The notes: generated by a model from the sequence alone, not told the origin. A DNA stretch of 13,860 bases from Larix sibirica (GCA_004151065.3 NWUY0300038818.1:1-13860), one strand, 5' to 3'; shown: positions 1-9,055, numbered from the stretch's first letter. Translations and numbers: made by a program.

Positions 1-1
1 T

Positions 2-1843
2 GATACTTTTGAGCAATATCATAAACAAGGGAAGCAATGGAGGCTAAAAAAAGATGATGGTCAATATATCGAAACAAGGGAAGCAATGGAGGATGAACTT
101 GTGCAGTGCTTCGAAACCATCATGAAGGAAGACTGACAAGATAGATCTGAATACATTAGGAAAATTACTAGACACATCCCTAGGTAGGTAATGGAAAACC
201 AAACTGAGATCCTGTTGAAACCTGTTTAACTCCAGGAAGTGGAGGATGCTGTTAATAAAATGAAGGATGGAAAGGCACTGGGATGTGATGGTTTCACTAC
301 CAATTTCTTCCACCATTTTTTGGATTCAATCAAATATGAAGTCTGGAAAATAGTGGATGACTCTCGGAAGGATAAAGGAGTCCTAAGATCCTTCAATTAT
401 ACATTTCTTACTCTCATCCCTAAATAGGATCGGGCTGAGTCCCCTTGAAAATTTAGACCCATAGCGCTCTGTAATGTCATTTACAAAATTATAACAAAGG
501 TGTTAGAAAACAGGCTAAATCCTCTCCTTCCAGACCTAGTTTCCCTTGAACAATCATGGTTTGTAAAAGGGCTCCAAATTTTGGATGGAATCATTTTGGT
601 CCACGAAGTCATCCATTCCCTAAAATTCACTAAACAACTAGGTATGTTGTTGAAGCTTGATATTTCAAAGGCCTATGATAAACTAAGCTGGCATTTTATG
701 AAAGAAATTCTTGAGGCCTATGGTTTTCACCAGGATTGGGTTTATTGGATAATGAATATTACTTCCATATCCTTTTTCTCTATCCTCTTGAATGGAGCCC
801 CCACTAAAACTTTCAAACCTTCGAGGGGTATCCGACAAGGTGACTCTATGTCTCCCTTTTTGTTCATTCTTATGGAGGAAGGGCTGAGTAGAGTCATCAA
901 AGACATGATTGAAAGTAGGGAACTCAAAGGATTGATTCTTCATACTGGTTTTGAGACTATCTCCCACCAACAATTTATGGATGATACAATGCTGATGGGA
1001 CACTTGTTGGTTCAAGAAGTGAGGACCCTAAATAAATTCCTGAGTACTTTTTCTAAGGCTTCTAGGATAGAAGTGAATAACACTAAGTCCTGGGTCTTCT
1101 CCTTTAACACTCCAAGGATTAACCAATGGAATATACTGCGTATCCTGGGATTCCAAGGGAGCTCCCTTCCATCCAAATATCTTGGAGCTCCTCTAGTTGA
1201 AGGGATGATCAAGAAAGTCTCCTGGGAAGAGCTTCTGGAGAGAATGAGAAGGAAATTGGACAACTCACCTTATAGTCCTCTCAACCTTGAAATCAGAGTG
1301 GTGTTAGTTAAAGCAGTGCTTCAAGCCATGCGCATCTACCTTTTCTCTACTTTGGATGCCCCAAAATCGGTTTTAAAGCAAATCAGGACAATCCAAAGAC
1401 AGTTCTTGTGGGGAGTAAACCATGTCAAACATCAATGGGTATTGGTTAGCTGGGACACTGTCTATAAAACCAAGGCTCATGGTGGTCTTGGGCTGAGAGA
1501 CCCAGAGAAAAATAGTAAATTCCTAGGTGCGAAGATATGGTGGCACTGGGTGTTGCACAAAGAGGAACAATGGGAAAAAATTTGGCACAACAAGTATGCT
1601 CAGGGGAAACCAAAACAAGATATCATAATATTTAACGAAAATATGCAAGTATCCCATATCTGGAATTTTGCTCATACGAACAGAAGGATAATCCAAGAGC
1701 ATAGCTTCTGGGAAATAAGGGGAGGACAGGATGCCAATTTCTGGAGTGACTCTTGGAAACAAATGCCAAAGATCAAAGCTCAACATGAGCTCCATACTAG
1801 CTGGTCCAAAGCCAAAGATTCAGGATTGATAAAAGTCCGATAA
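2..1843 (+). pseudogene. LINE A ORF2, reverse transcriptase region
   Basis: This is RNA-dependent DNA polymerase of a LINE, read in one frame from base 2. The linker before RT ends with a GKALGCDGFT-type block near 272-301 and a TLIPK block ending at 424. In-frame stops lie at 134, 185, 227, 425 and 446; after that the frame is open to the TAA at 1841. RT blocks are KFRPIALCNVIYKI (449-490), EQSWFVKG near 548, motif A KLDISKAYDKLSW with its Asp codon at 659-661, motif B RGIRQGDSMSPFLF near 824-865, and motif C FMDD at 974-985. The thumb and the VSWD...GGLGLRDP block follow near 1440-1510. Both motif C Asp residues and the motif A Asp are present. The first ATG in the open stretch (500) is internal to RT, so no true start exists here. 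FMDD is unusual; related plant elements usually have FADD or FVDD. Confidence 0.93.
23..92 (+). repeat. 21-bp exact direct repeat inside LINE A
   Basis: AAACAAGGGAAGCAATGGAGG occurs at 23-43 and 72-92. The two copies are 49 bp apart and are read in different frames of the ORF2 relic, so it is a DNA-level duplication or coincidence, not a protein repeat. Confidence 0.8.
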
Positions 1844-2281
1844 TTTTGGAGAGAAGAATAAGCAAATGAGGAATTTCATGAATGGTAATCATAGAATTGG
1901 TGGAATCAAAGATTCCCAGCTGATGATATCCCCAAGATTATGGAGGCCTTGTAGGATCGATGCATTCGCATCCAAAATTTCCTGGATAAATTGAGATGGG
2001 GGTATAAGTCAAAGGGGATTTATAATACTAAAGAGGCTTATGATCTTATCTTCAACCAAGAATACATGCATCACAGGGAGACCTAGAAGGTGATATGGAA
2101 CTATAATCCATGGCCTAAAATCACTACCTTTATCTGGTTGGTCTCGTATAGATGAATTCTGATAGGAGAGAATTTAATGAAAATAGGCATGAATGGCCCT
2201 TTTTGGTGCGTTCTATGTGAAGGTGAGGAGGAATCGATGAATCACCTCTTGGAATATTGTCCTATGGCTTTATCCTATGGC
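1844..2281 (+). pseudogene. LINE A ORF2, linker and CCHC zinc knuckle (zf-RVT)
   Basis: The same frame as the RT continues beyond the 1841 stop, with further stops at 1859, 1886, 1892, 1952, 2084 and 2153. Between them it reads as LINE linker (RWGYKSKGIYNTKEAYDL near 1994-2047) and then the zf-RVT domain: WPKITTFIWLVSYR at 2111-2152, ENLMKIGMNGPFWCVLC to 2218, and an intact C-x2-C...H...C set (Cys codons 2207, 2216 and 2258; His in NHLLEYC). This knuckle lies between RT and RNase H in plant L1 elements and is thought to bind nucleic acid. The frame is lost just after CPMA, beside a 9-bp direct repeat. The stop at 2153 could be a CGA-to-TGA change and that at 2084 a TGG-to-TAG change. Confidence 0.85.
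2260..2281 (+). repeat. 9-bp direct repeat at a frame change in LINE A
   Basis: The word TCCTATGGC occurs at 2260-2268 and again at 2273-2281, 13 bp apart. The zinc-knuckle frame stops matching the family here, and the RNase H linker resumes in a different frame at about 2276. A small slippage duplication is a likely contributor, but 13 bp alone does not give the observed frame change, so another small indel must be nearby. Confidence 0.5.
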
Positions 2282-2957
2282 ACTGTGGAACTAAAATATT
2301 TAGGAGGACGCACTAGGTGAGAGTACAACCTCAACAAACGATTAAAGTATGGGATAAGGAGGCTTACAAAAATATGGGTATTCTTAAAATATGGTTCATG
2401 TTTCCTGGAACCTTGATGTGGGAAATTTGGAAGGAAAGAAACAAGAGGATATTTGAAGGAAAGAAAAATCTTCCTCAGACAATTTGAAACCAAATCAGTA
2501 AGCATATACAGGATATTATCAAAATTACCTAATGGAATGAGAGAGATTGGGAAATGGATGATAACAAGAAGCAGATTTTGGTTGGATGGGGAATGGATTT
2601 TTCTCCATAAGGATGGAGAAAATTTAAGGAAAGGAAAGCAGCTCTCGCCAGTCCACATATTTGGTACCTTCCTCCAAGCGGAAATTTCAAGTTAAACTTC
2701 GATGGCGTTTCTAGAGGGAACCCAGGCTAGGCTCGTTTTGGAGGAGTTTTCAGAAACAGTGAGGGTGGTATTATCCATTTCTATCGTGGGAATATCAACC
2801 AAGACACTAACAATGTGGTAGAGTTGGAAGGTTTACTTCATGGAATCAGACTCTCAATCCGCAACAGGTGGGAACCTCTGGTCATAGAGGGTGACTACCA
2901 CATCATCATCCAAATGGACAAAAACTTGCAAGGAGGAAAAAAGGTGTCTAAAGTCGT
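2276..2957 (+). pseudogene. LINE A ORF2, linker and RNase H type I, first part
   Basis: The frame here differs from that of the RT. A linker ILKIWFMFPGTLMWEIWKER (2383-2442) resembles the conserved W...PG...W.IWKERN.RIF block before RNase H in plant LINEs. Stops occur in it at about 2320, 2482, 2530 and 2608. RNase H starts at FKLNFDGVSRGNPG (2686-2727). The first catalytic Asp is at 2701-2703, the Glu of VELEGLL at 2821-2823, and the second Asp, in EGDYHIII, at 2893-2895. A TAG at 2728 interrupts the glycine-rich turn. The domain would remove the RNA strand of the cDNA hybrid. Three of the four expected acidic residues are in this part; the fourth is after a frame change near 2950. Plant L1 elements are known to carry a type I RNase H at this position. 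Confidence 0.88.
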
Positions 2958-4229
2958 GAAAGTTGGCGCATGACATATTGAGTAGAGTGGTTGGTTGATC
3001 TCATCCGAGGACGCCATGCCTGGTCCTTTTCCCACATCAAATGTGACGGTAACAAGGTGGCGGATTTGCTGGAAAACATCGAAGAGTGAAGTGAAGCGAG
3101 GATTGTGGAAGGACAATTGTCCAATGAAGGAGGTAATGAATGGCATATTCAGTGTTCCCACTTGGAGGCCCAAGAAATCAGGCTTTATCGAGAGATGATG
3201 GGGCACACGATTCAAGAGTCGAATTACATGTCTAGGGAACACATGTTAATCCCAACCAACACCTGGATTCATAACCACCAACCCTCATTGCTCGATGCTG
3301 GTACCTCCATATTTAATTAGGACATGAGTTCCCATGAAATCCCACCGATTATCAATAATGGGGGAATCCTACAGCCATCTCCGCCAATTGGAGGGCAAGG
3401 TACGACAAACCACAGAGAGCAGTAGAGATATATGCTGGAGTACCATGCTAATAAATAGCAAGTATAGAGGAATTAGTATGGTTAACCGAATTGGGATGAG
3501 AAATCCGGATATTTATTCGAGGCATGCGCTCCATCCTCGCATTTTGCTTTCTCATTTTCTGAGGTGGTTTTATGTGAGCAAGCAGGAGCTGGTGTGGTTT
3601 CAATTGCAGTATTGGGTAAATATTATGATGGATCCTAAAAGGAAAGAGAGAAAGGGAAAAAAGTTGATGTTAGAGGTAGGAGGAAGCCCTCCCAGGAACT
3701 AAGGAAAAATGGGAAGGTGACCGATTTCTTCAGAGAGCATATTCCTCCACTAATTCATGAATAAATTTAGAAGGTCAAACATGATCTGTGGAATCAAGTG
3801 CATGCCATGAACATGGAAACAGTCAAGGAATAGGTGGAATATTGGATTAGTGATCCTGGAACCATGACCGAGAGACTCTCTGCCTATGACCGTATGGTCA
3901 CCACCTACTAGGTAACAAAGGAACTCCTGGCCCACGTTCTGATGGACAAGGAGAATAAAGCTATGGGTGAGGAGGAACCTGTGAAGGCCTGGAAGGAACA
4001 CCTTCACAACAAATGCATGATGCATAAGAAAATAGACCATATTGCTCTAAAGCTTGGTCTGATGCCGAATATTGATGGTGCTGAGGCTGGAACTTCTACG
4101 GCTCATCCTCGGGGTACCTTCCCTAGTCACGGTTCGTTGGTCCAGCCTGCAATTGTGGAATATAACAAGCAAGGTGGCCTTCGGTCGGGGACCATGATCC
4201 ACCAGAACGTCACCCAGGCTCAGAAGTGA
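2955..4229 (+). pseudogene. LINE A ORF2, end of RNase H and a ~380-codon C-terminal extension
   Basis: RNase H ends in a new frame with WLVDLIRGRHAWSFSHIKCD and GNKVADLLEN (to about 3077), including the fourth acidic residue, Asp at 3063-3065. The same frame then continues without any indel to a TGA at 4227, far beyond the usual end of RNase H. In-frame stops are TGA at 2979 and 3087, TAG at 3318, 3423, 3456, 3465, 3474, 3768, 3831 and 3909, and TAA at 3483, 3636 and 3762. Each TAG/TAA is one C-to-T step from CAG/CAA. The tail has a polar, Gln-rich middle (about 3400-3490), a basic patch KERKKGKK (3642-3665), and a charged, probably helical part (about 3700-4050) with VTDFFREHIPPLIHE and WISDPGTMTERLSAYDRMV. 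I do not recognise a named domain. Similar long tails may exist in gymnosperm LINEs, but I could not check. Confidence 0.7.
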
Positions 4230-4601
4230 AGGGTCTTGGGTCTGTTTTTTTGGGTTAGGGTTATATCTTTGTTATGTCTTATTTTGTCTAGGTAGTTTGT
4301 TAGATTCTAGTGGCCTTGTTATACAATGTGATGTGTATTGTTGCGGCTTTAGTATTAATTTCCATAGTCATGTTGACTCTTTTGTGGGTATTATCAGGAA
4401 GAATTTGAATTTGATAATTGTACTGGGGTTAACAGGGAAGATAGTTTTGTAGAAGGGATAGCTAAACGAAAAAACAAGTAGTTAAGGAATATGTGTATAT
4501 AGTCATGCAGAAAATTTGGGCATGCTAGGCCTTGTAAGTCCTGACCTATATGTACTGAAGTTTTTTTTATAATATAATTTTCTTTCTTACAGAAAAAAAA
4601 A
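4230..4601 (+). other. LINE A 3' UTR and poly(A) end
   Basis: After the TGA at 4227 the sequence is T/G-rich and non-coding for about 370 bp (GGGTTAGGGTT near 4252, many TTTTG runs). It ends TTTTCTTTCTTACAG followed by nine A (4593-4601). A T-rich tract ending in a short A tail is the usual 3' end of plant LINEs. The next bases (CATGCATCGATGC) look like flanking DNA, so I place the element boundary at 4601. Confidence 0.7.
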
Positions 4602-4602
4602 C

Positions 4603-4736
4603 ATGCATCGATGCTCCACCTCTGTGTAACACATTGATGTGTCCTCACAAAAAGCCGCATCATATGTCAACATCCACAAAAGGCCCCACAAAATAAAATA
4701 TCCGCTACATTTGATAACGGATATTTATCGATGCAT
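4603..4736. repeat. Inverted repeats with a hairpin just after LINE A
   Basis: ATGCATCGAT (4603-4612) and its reverse complement ATCGATGCAT (4727-4736) bound a 134-bp stretch. Directly inside the right arm is a perfect 9-bp stem, AAATATCCG (4696-4704) with CGGATATTT (4718-4726), around a 13-nt loop. The outer arms are made of overlapping short palindromes, so chance pairing is more likely than the length suggests. No coding potential is visible. Confidence 0.4.
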
Positions 4737-4756
4737 TTTTATGAAATAATTCATAC

Positions 4757-4933
4757 CAGTGTGTTATATAAATATATGCATACTAGTGCTTATGAATTCA
4801 ATAGGGACCACTGCATGAGTTTTATTTTTTTAATTTTTGTATTTATTTTTTATACGGTGTGACATTAAAATTCAAACCACCCAGTGCGGTTAATGTATAT
4901 ATGCACTAGTGTGTCCATGAAACAAACACACTG
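4757..4933. repeat. Paired inverted modules, possible MITE remnant
   Basis: The left module reads CAGTGTGT (4757-4764), 17 bp, then ACTAGTGC (4782-4789). The right module is its inverse: GCACTAGT (4903-4910), 15 bp, then ACACACTG (4926-4933). Two 8-bp words in matching order and near-equal spacing, in inverted orientation around an AT-rich core, could be degenerate terminal inverted repeats of a small non-autonomous DNA transposon. No target-site duplication was identified. Confidence 0.3.
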
Positions 4934-5240
4934 TATATGTTGAAAATAAAAATTTTAAAAATCGCACAAGTTATTTTTTCCGTAAAATAAAAAAGGGGTA
5001 GCAATTTTAAAATTGAAGACTAATTCTAAAAGGTGTTTAAAATAAAAAAAACCTAAACATCATTTCATTCTTCGACTGAAATTTTGAAGGGAGGGTTTTG
5101 AAAGAGAGACTTACGTGGAAGGAGTATGAAGCAACCAGATTATTCTGTGGATCGAAATTTGTTAGGTATGATGAATCAAACTAAACCCTGCATTATAGAA
5201 ATTTCGAGTATGTAAAATATTACTATTTTTATTTGTTTTA
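4934..5240. other. AT-rich spacer, nothing recognised
   Basis: A- and T-rich sequence with several poly(A) runs (for example near 4990 and 5042). I see no gene, RNA or repeat structure that can be supported. Confidence 0.5.
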
Positions 5241-5249
5241 CCAAAATGG

Positions 5250-6036
5250 ATAGGTAATTTTATTATTAAAAAGAGAGGATAACACCCCAAAATTACAACA
5301 ATATAGCCCAAAACACGGCCCAAGGCCTGAAAATCCAGTAACCATATGAATAGAGCATTCAAATCCTCAAAATTCCCAATCTTCCTTCTATCATCTATCT
5401 TATAGAACTTATATTTATATTGTCTAACAAACTAACCTAACAAAATTATAAAAGAGCAATACATAACCACCCTAGAAATGAAAATCCCATGGAACCTAAT
5501 CTTCAATTTTTATTTGTTGTAGTATGAAGGAGGAGCCCTCTACGGAGTCTCATTACCTCTATTGTTGCTGCAATGCTTCCACTTTTTGTTCCAGTTTTGC
5601 AATCTGAACCTTTATTGTCTCAGCCTGATCATCATATTGGTTGCATTGATCTTTTAAAAAATCCCATTGAAGCTGGAATTCCCCCCTCTCATTGTATTGT
5701 TATTGTTCATATTCATCATGCCACTCCTCCCGACGATGCTCCCTGTCTCTAGGGTCCCTTTCCATCCCGTGGAACTGGCATTTGAGCCTATGTAGTCTCC
5801 GAATTATCCAATGTATAACATTCCTAGTGCAACAAAAGGCCTTTCCAACCCCACCATCACTATCCATTCTCGACACTGAACGGAGACTATCACTGATATC
5901 CACCATCACCTTGGATATCCAGTCATCTTGGTGCTGCAGGAACTTGAAGAAAAGTAAAATGTTACTTGGATTAAATTTTAGGTGTCGTCCTAAGTTACGA
6001 TTAGTAAGTAAAGAGTGCCAAATAAGTTACTAACCA
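5250..6036 (-). mobile_element. Probable 3' end of a third retroelement (LINE-like)
   Basis: Read on the minus strand, a coding-like stretch (6036 to 5559) is followed by about 300 bp of non-coding sequence that ends near 5250 in TTTTTAATAATAAAATTACC, preceded by TTTTGGGGTGTTATCC. T-rich and AATAAAA-like tails of this kind are common at the 3' ends of plant non-LTR elements. No RT or RNase H is present, so the class is inferred from the tail architecture alone. It could instead be the last exon of an unknown gene. Confidence 0.35.
5559..6036 (-). pseudogene. Unrecognised coding remnant with C-terminal coiled coil
   Basis: One minus-strand frame runs from about 6036 to a TAG at 5561-5559, broken only by a TAA at 5702-5700 that sits among CAA codons. 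The best part starts near FLQHQDDWISKV (about 5945) and continues ISDSLRSVSRMDSDGGVGKAF, IHWIIRRLHRLK, and a very charged RDPRDREHRREEWHDEYEQ. After the internal stop comes a heptad-like stretch, LKDQCNQYDDQAETIKVQ then IAKLEQKVEALQQQ, predicted to be a coiled coil. Upstream of 5945 the frame stays open (RHLKFNPSNILLFF), but a good 3' splice site (TTCCTGCAG) near 5936 offers an alternative boundary. I do not know the protein. It may be the tail of a LINE ORF2, because the following sequence looks like a retroelement 3' end. Confidence 0.4.
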
Positions 6037-6622
6037 TTGCAAGCTAATAAGTAAACCCCTATGACCTATCTACTAGCATAAATTTAAGTATTATTAAATG
6101 ACCTTAAGAAAAACTAATTGATCTTGCTAGATGTTATTAATATCTTAGCTCCAGTAAAAATGGAGAAAAATCTTTAATAAAGAAGTTAAGTCTTTCTCCT
6201 CAGTTAAATGATGGGAGAAAGATAATTTTAATTTTATCTATCTATATATATATATGACCGAAAATGATTATTTTAGTATTATTTTGTTATTTATGATTAT
6301 GCATCCATATTAAAGGTAACAAAGATATTGTTATTGTTATTAAAATAAATATGAAAGGAATTTTTATATATTTAAAAAAGAAGAAGGAAAGACATTAATT
6401 TTAAAATGTGTGTTTATATATACATACAAATGAAATAAAATGACTACTTGAATTATGTTTGTTTATGTGATAATCATAAAAGTGATAAAAGAAAAAGAAG
6501 AGGGAAAAAAAAGGAGAAAAAGCGAAATAGTAAGGTGATTTCATAAAAAGGACTTTACTATAATGGAAGATGACTAAACAAATAAAAAAATGCTTGCTGG
6601 GACAAGATGTCATTATTTCATT
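6037..6622. other. AT-rich spacer
   Basis: The stretch contains a short TCTATCTATATATATAT tract near 6237-6255, a purine-rich stretch near 6485-6525 and long A/T runs. No frame has coding character and no RNA gene was recognised. Confidence 0.5.
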
Positions 6623-6985
6623 TCAAAAGAAAGTATGTTGTGAGAAATAGGTTTTGTTTGTTTCATTTAAAATTTCCTTAGAATTCTTAATTGGTGAGTC
6701 TGTTTCGAAGATCAAATCCGATACTTTCTTGGGTTGGAGATAGATGCAATTTCCCACTATGAGAATATTCCCAGATCCATCAACCGATTTAACAACTTCA
6801 TTGACATTCTCCTCAGCCACAGACTCCACACAGATCTGCAATAATTCTTTGGGGGAAATGTTGGAGTGGGGGATCTGCCGTAGTCTTTTTATCAGAGAAT
6901 CCTTTTGCATGAGCCTAAGGAGCCTCCTCCCTTCCTCCGAGGATATCTTCCCTTCCCAACGGTGGATGACGTTTAGGTGCAGTCT
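6623..6985 (-). pseudogene. Fragment resembling plant mitochondrial calcium uniporter (MCU), N-terminal domain
   Basis: The minus strand is open from 6985 (in-frame TAA just upstream, at 6988-6986) to a stop at 6625-6623, about 120 codons. It reads LHLNVIHRWEGKISSEEGRR, then LLRLMQKDSLIKRLRQIPHS, ISPKELLQIC, VDGSGNILIVGN and IYLQPKKVSDLI. This order of blocks (LLRL...KLR.IP.S.IS..E..Q.C, then DxSGxxxxxGNxxxLxPxxV) matches, from my knowledge of the family, the matrix-side domain of plant MCU proteins, which form the calcium channel of the inner mitochondrial membrane. The mitochondrial targeting region, the coiled coils, both membrane helices and the WDxxEP pore signature are absent. The last ~25 codons do not resemble the family. 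It is most likely a captured or degenerate gene fragment; a genuine exon with distant partners is possible. Confidence 0.65.
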
Positions 6986-8800
6986 TTAAACTAATAATGT
7001 TATTAATAAAAAAAAATGATTTAATGTTTTCGATGACATGTAAAATTTTGGAATTTTTTTTAAATATTTTTTATTTCCATAAATTAAAAACTTCCTACAA
7101 GAATTTATGTCAAATCCAAAGTATATTTTACCAATAAAAAAATATGATTTTCCTTCAAAAATTAGAAAATATATTTTCAATTTTTAGAAATTCAATTTAA
7201 TAGTTATTTATTTACAAACATTACAAAATTTTACAATAAATAACAATAAAATTAAAAATTAGTATAAAGTCAAAAGACTTTAACTTTGAAATGAAAAATA
7301 TATCCTACCTTGACCCTGAATAAATACTTATAACTTTAAAAAAATTACACACATAAGAATTATATACTTTTACATGTACCGAAAGGGAAAGGGCGCACTC
7401 TTTTATAAAGCTTATCCATTAAATAAATTAAATTTTGAATATCGAATAAATGGTTTATGAAACAGTTAGGGTGTCCCTTAACTTGAGGAAGGCGACTCCA
7501 ACTAGATGAGACACACATACTAAGGGAGAGCCCCTCTCAAAGCTCGAGAATTGTGAATATTGATGGATAATCAATGTAACCAAAGAGGAGGAAGGGAAGG
7601 TACGGAGAAGAAATGGTAACAATCGCTCGCTCTCCATTTTTTTTTCTTAAAATTATTTTAATATTTGCGAGAGCATCTTAAAAGTATTCATTCCACGAGT
7701 TAATAAGGGGGAGCATCTTTAATTCTATCTCTGCTGATGCAAAGAAGTTGGAAAGGGTGAAGACATTGGAAGCTTGTTTCCACGAGAAAAGTGCAATCCG
7801 AGTAATATTGCATCCAATTCTGGTTGACTGTATTTCATTATGTCTTTTTCTATAGGTAAGAGGAGTGACTCTATTTGGTTCTATTGTTTAATTATTGAAT
7901 GCAATTTGCTGTACAAGATAGAGGGCATCTCAGTGTGAAAAGATTTGTTTATTTTCTTTATTTTACACTTCTCGGATGATGTGTTTCTTCAAGGAGGTGT
8001 TGAGGTAAATTGGTTTGTTTCAAATGTTTAAATATGTGCCCTGATAGTAAATAATAATAACATGTTGATTTAATAAATTTATCAAATCTTATTGTGTTAA
8101 GAGGTTGATTTTATATATGTTAAGTGGATAATCATAAAATGGATTTGGCCACATTGTGGACGAAGAAAGTTAAACAATTGTATGTTATTTTAGTAATGAA
8201 TATGTACTCCTAATACAAGGGTTCTTTAGAGTAAATGTTTTTGCAAAAGTAGATGGTAGTTGGTTTTAAAATAAATGGGTTATTATTTATTTTATGTGCT
8301 TGAATGTTTAGGCCTTAATATTAAACAAGATTATAATTTGTTGGACTAGGTGAAATTATAAGTTTAAATGGGAACTAAGTAGTTTATCAATATTAGACAT
8401 ACACAACGAAAGTAGACATGTTGACAATAGTGTTAATATCATTTGAAAGAATGATCAAGTAGAAGTACATTAGATGTATGTGTATAAGGATGTGGTTTGG
8501 ATAAATGTATAATTAACTGATGATGTAATTTTTAAAAAGGAATGGATTTTCTTTGGATAAGAATGCTTTAATACTTAAATAGAGCAATATGAATAATAGT
8601 CATGACTTTATGACATTGACTTGATGAGAGAAAAGATAGGGTTAAATATTTTAGATTCCCAATGGTAAGGTTAACTAAATAGTCTAAAGGTGATATGTTC
8701 ATGTGCATGGCCTCTATTTAGTTATAAGATTTAAAATCTTTCATAATGAAACATTAGTTGAATTTGACTTAAATAATAAAATGGTTTCTTATGTTATTCC
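6986..8800. other. Long AT-rich spacer
   Basis: About 1.8 kb of A/T-rich sequence with abundant homopolymer runs and no supported gene. The only mildly coding-like part is a 57-codon open stretch on the + strand at 7682-7855 (SADAKKLERVKTLEACFHEK, then IRVILHPILVDC), without a start context or a recognised family. It is followed directly by AG/GTAAGA at 7854-7860, a good plant 5' splice-site match, but the open frame already ends in TAG there. I see no promoter or RNA gene. Confidence 0.5.
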
Positions 8801-8826
8801 ATATATATATATATATATATATATAT
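8801..8826. repeat. (AT)13 microsatellite
   Basis: Twenty-six bases of uninterrupted AT. It lies at the point where the similarity of LINE B to RNase H fades out, so it may mark a breakpoint or an expanded AT tail. Confidence 0.95.
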
Positions 8827-8834
8827 TAGATAAA

Positions 8835-9055
8835 TCGTGACTTGTAAACAATGGCACTAACTTGTTTGGCTATTTGGATGATGTCTAAGGAAAAATTCCA
8901 TACCCCATCTTCCAAATTAGTAAAGAGGATTTTGGGTACATTACAGTCAAAGAGAACCCCACCCGCACCTACCACCCCTGGGCTCCCTTTAGTTGCCCCA
9001 TCGAAGAAAAGTAAGACCTTGTTCTATTTTTGCTTCTAGAGAACAAATTCTTCTT
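8835..9055 (-). pseudogene. LINE B ORF2, RNase H start, truncated
   Basis: After LNEEEFVL and two stops, the minus strand reads LLFFDGATKGSPGVVGAGGV then LFD, the first strand and glycine-rich turn of a type I RNase H; its Asp codon is at 9002-9000. Beyond about 8910 the match continues only in another frame as a degenerate N-S-Q block (near the expected NNQAE region) and then disappears near the (AT)13 tract. The remaining catalytic residues are missing. Confidence 0.7.

Larger units (their letters stand above)
1..4601 (+). mobile_element. LINE A: decayed L1-clade non-LTR retrotransposon, 5' end outside the window
   Basis: The segment reads, in order, the end of the endonuclease/RT linker, reverse transcriptase, a CCHC zinc knuckle, a type I RNase H, a long C-terminal extension, a 3' UTR and a nine-A tract at 4593-4601. 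This order is that of ORF2 in plant L1-clade LINEs, which copy themselves by target-primed reverse transcription. The endonuclease and ORF1 would lie upstream of base 1. The copy is dead: it has many in-frame stops and at least two frame changes (near 2260-2281 and near 2950). A target-site duplication cannot be tested because the 5' end is missing. Family level is confident; the subfamily is not assigned. Confidence 0.9.

Noticed and set aside
683-1263. Minus-strand open frames opposite the LINE A reverse transcriptase
   Set aside because: They are shadows of the plus-strand RT, which carries all the conserved motifs.
4252-4262. Telomere-like GGGTTAGGGTT
   Set aside because: Only about one and a half units inside a T/G-rich LINE 3' UTR; no tandem array.
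5692-6033. 113-codon plus-strand frame rich in Ser, Cys and Leu
   Set aside because: It is antisense to the minus-strand remnant with the coiled coil, which has more protein-like composition.
7455-7637. 60-codon minus-strand frame starting MESERLLPFLLRTFPSSS
   Set aside because: No family resemblance and low-complexity composition; length expected by chance in this much sequence.
8600-8800. Continuation of the gypsy element on the far side of LINE B, which would prove a nested insertion
   Set aside because: The sequence left of 8830 shows no gypsy RT blocks on the minus strand, so nesting is not demonstrated.
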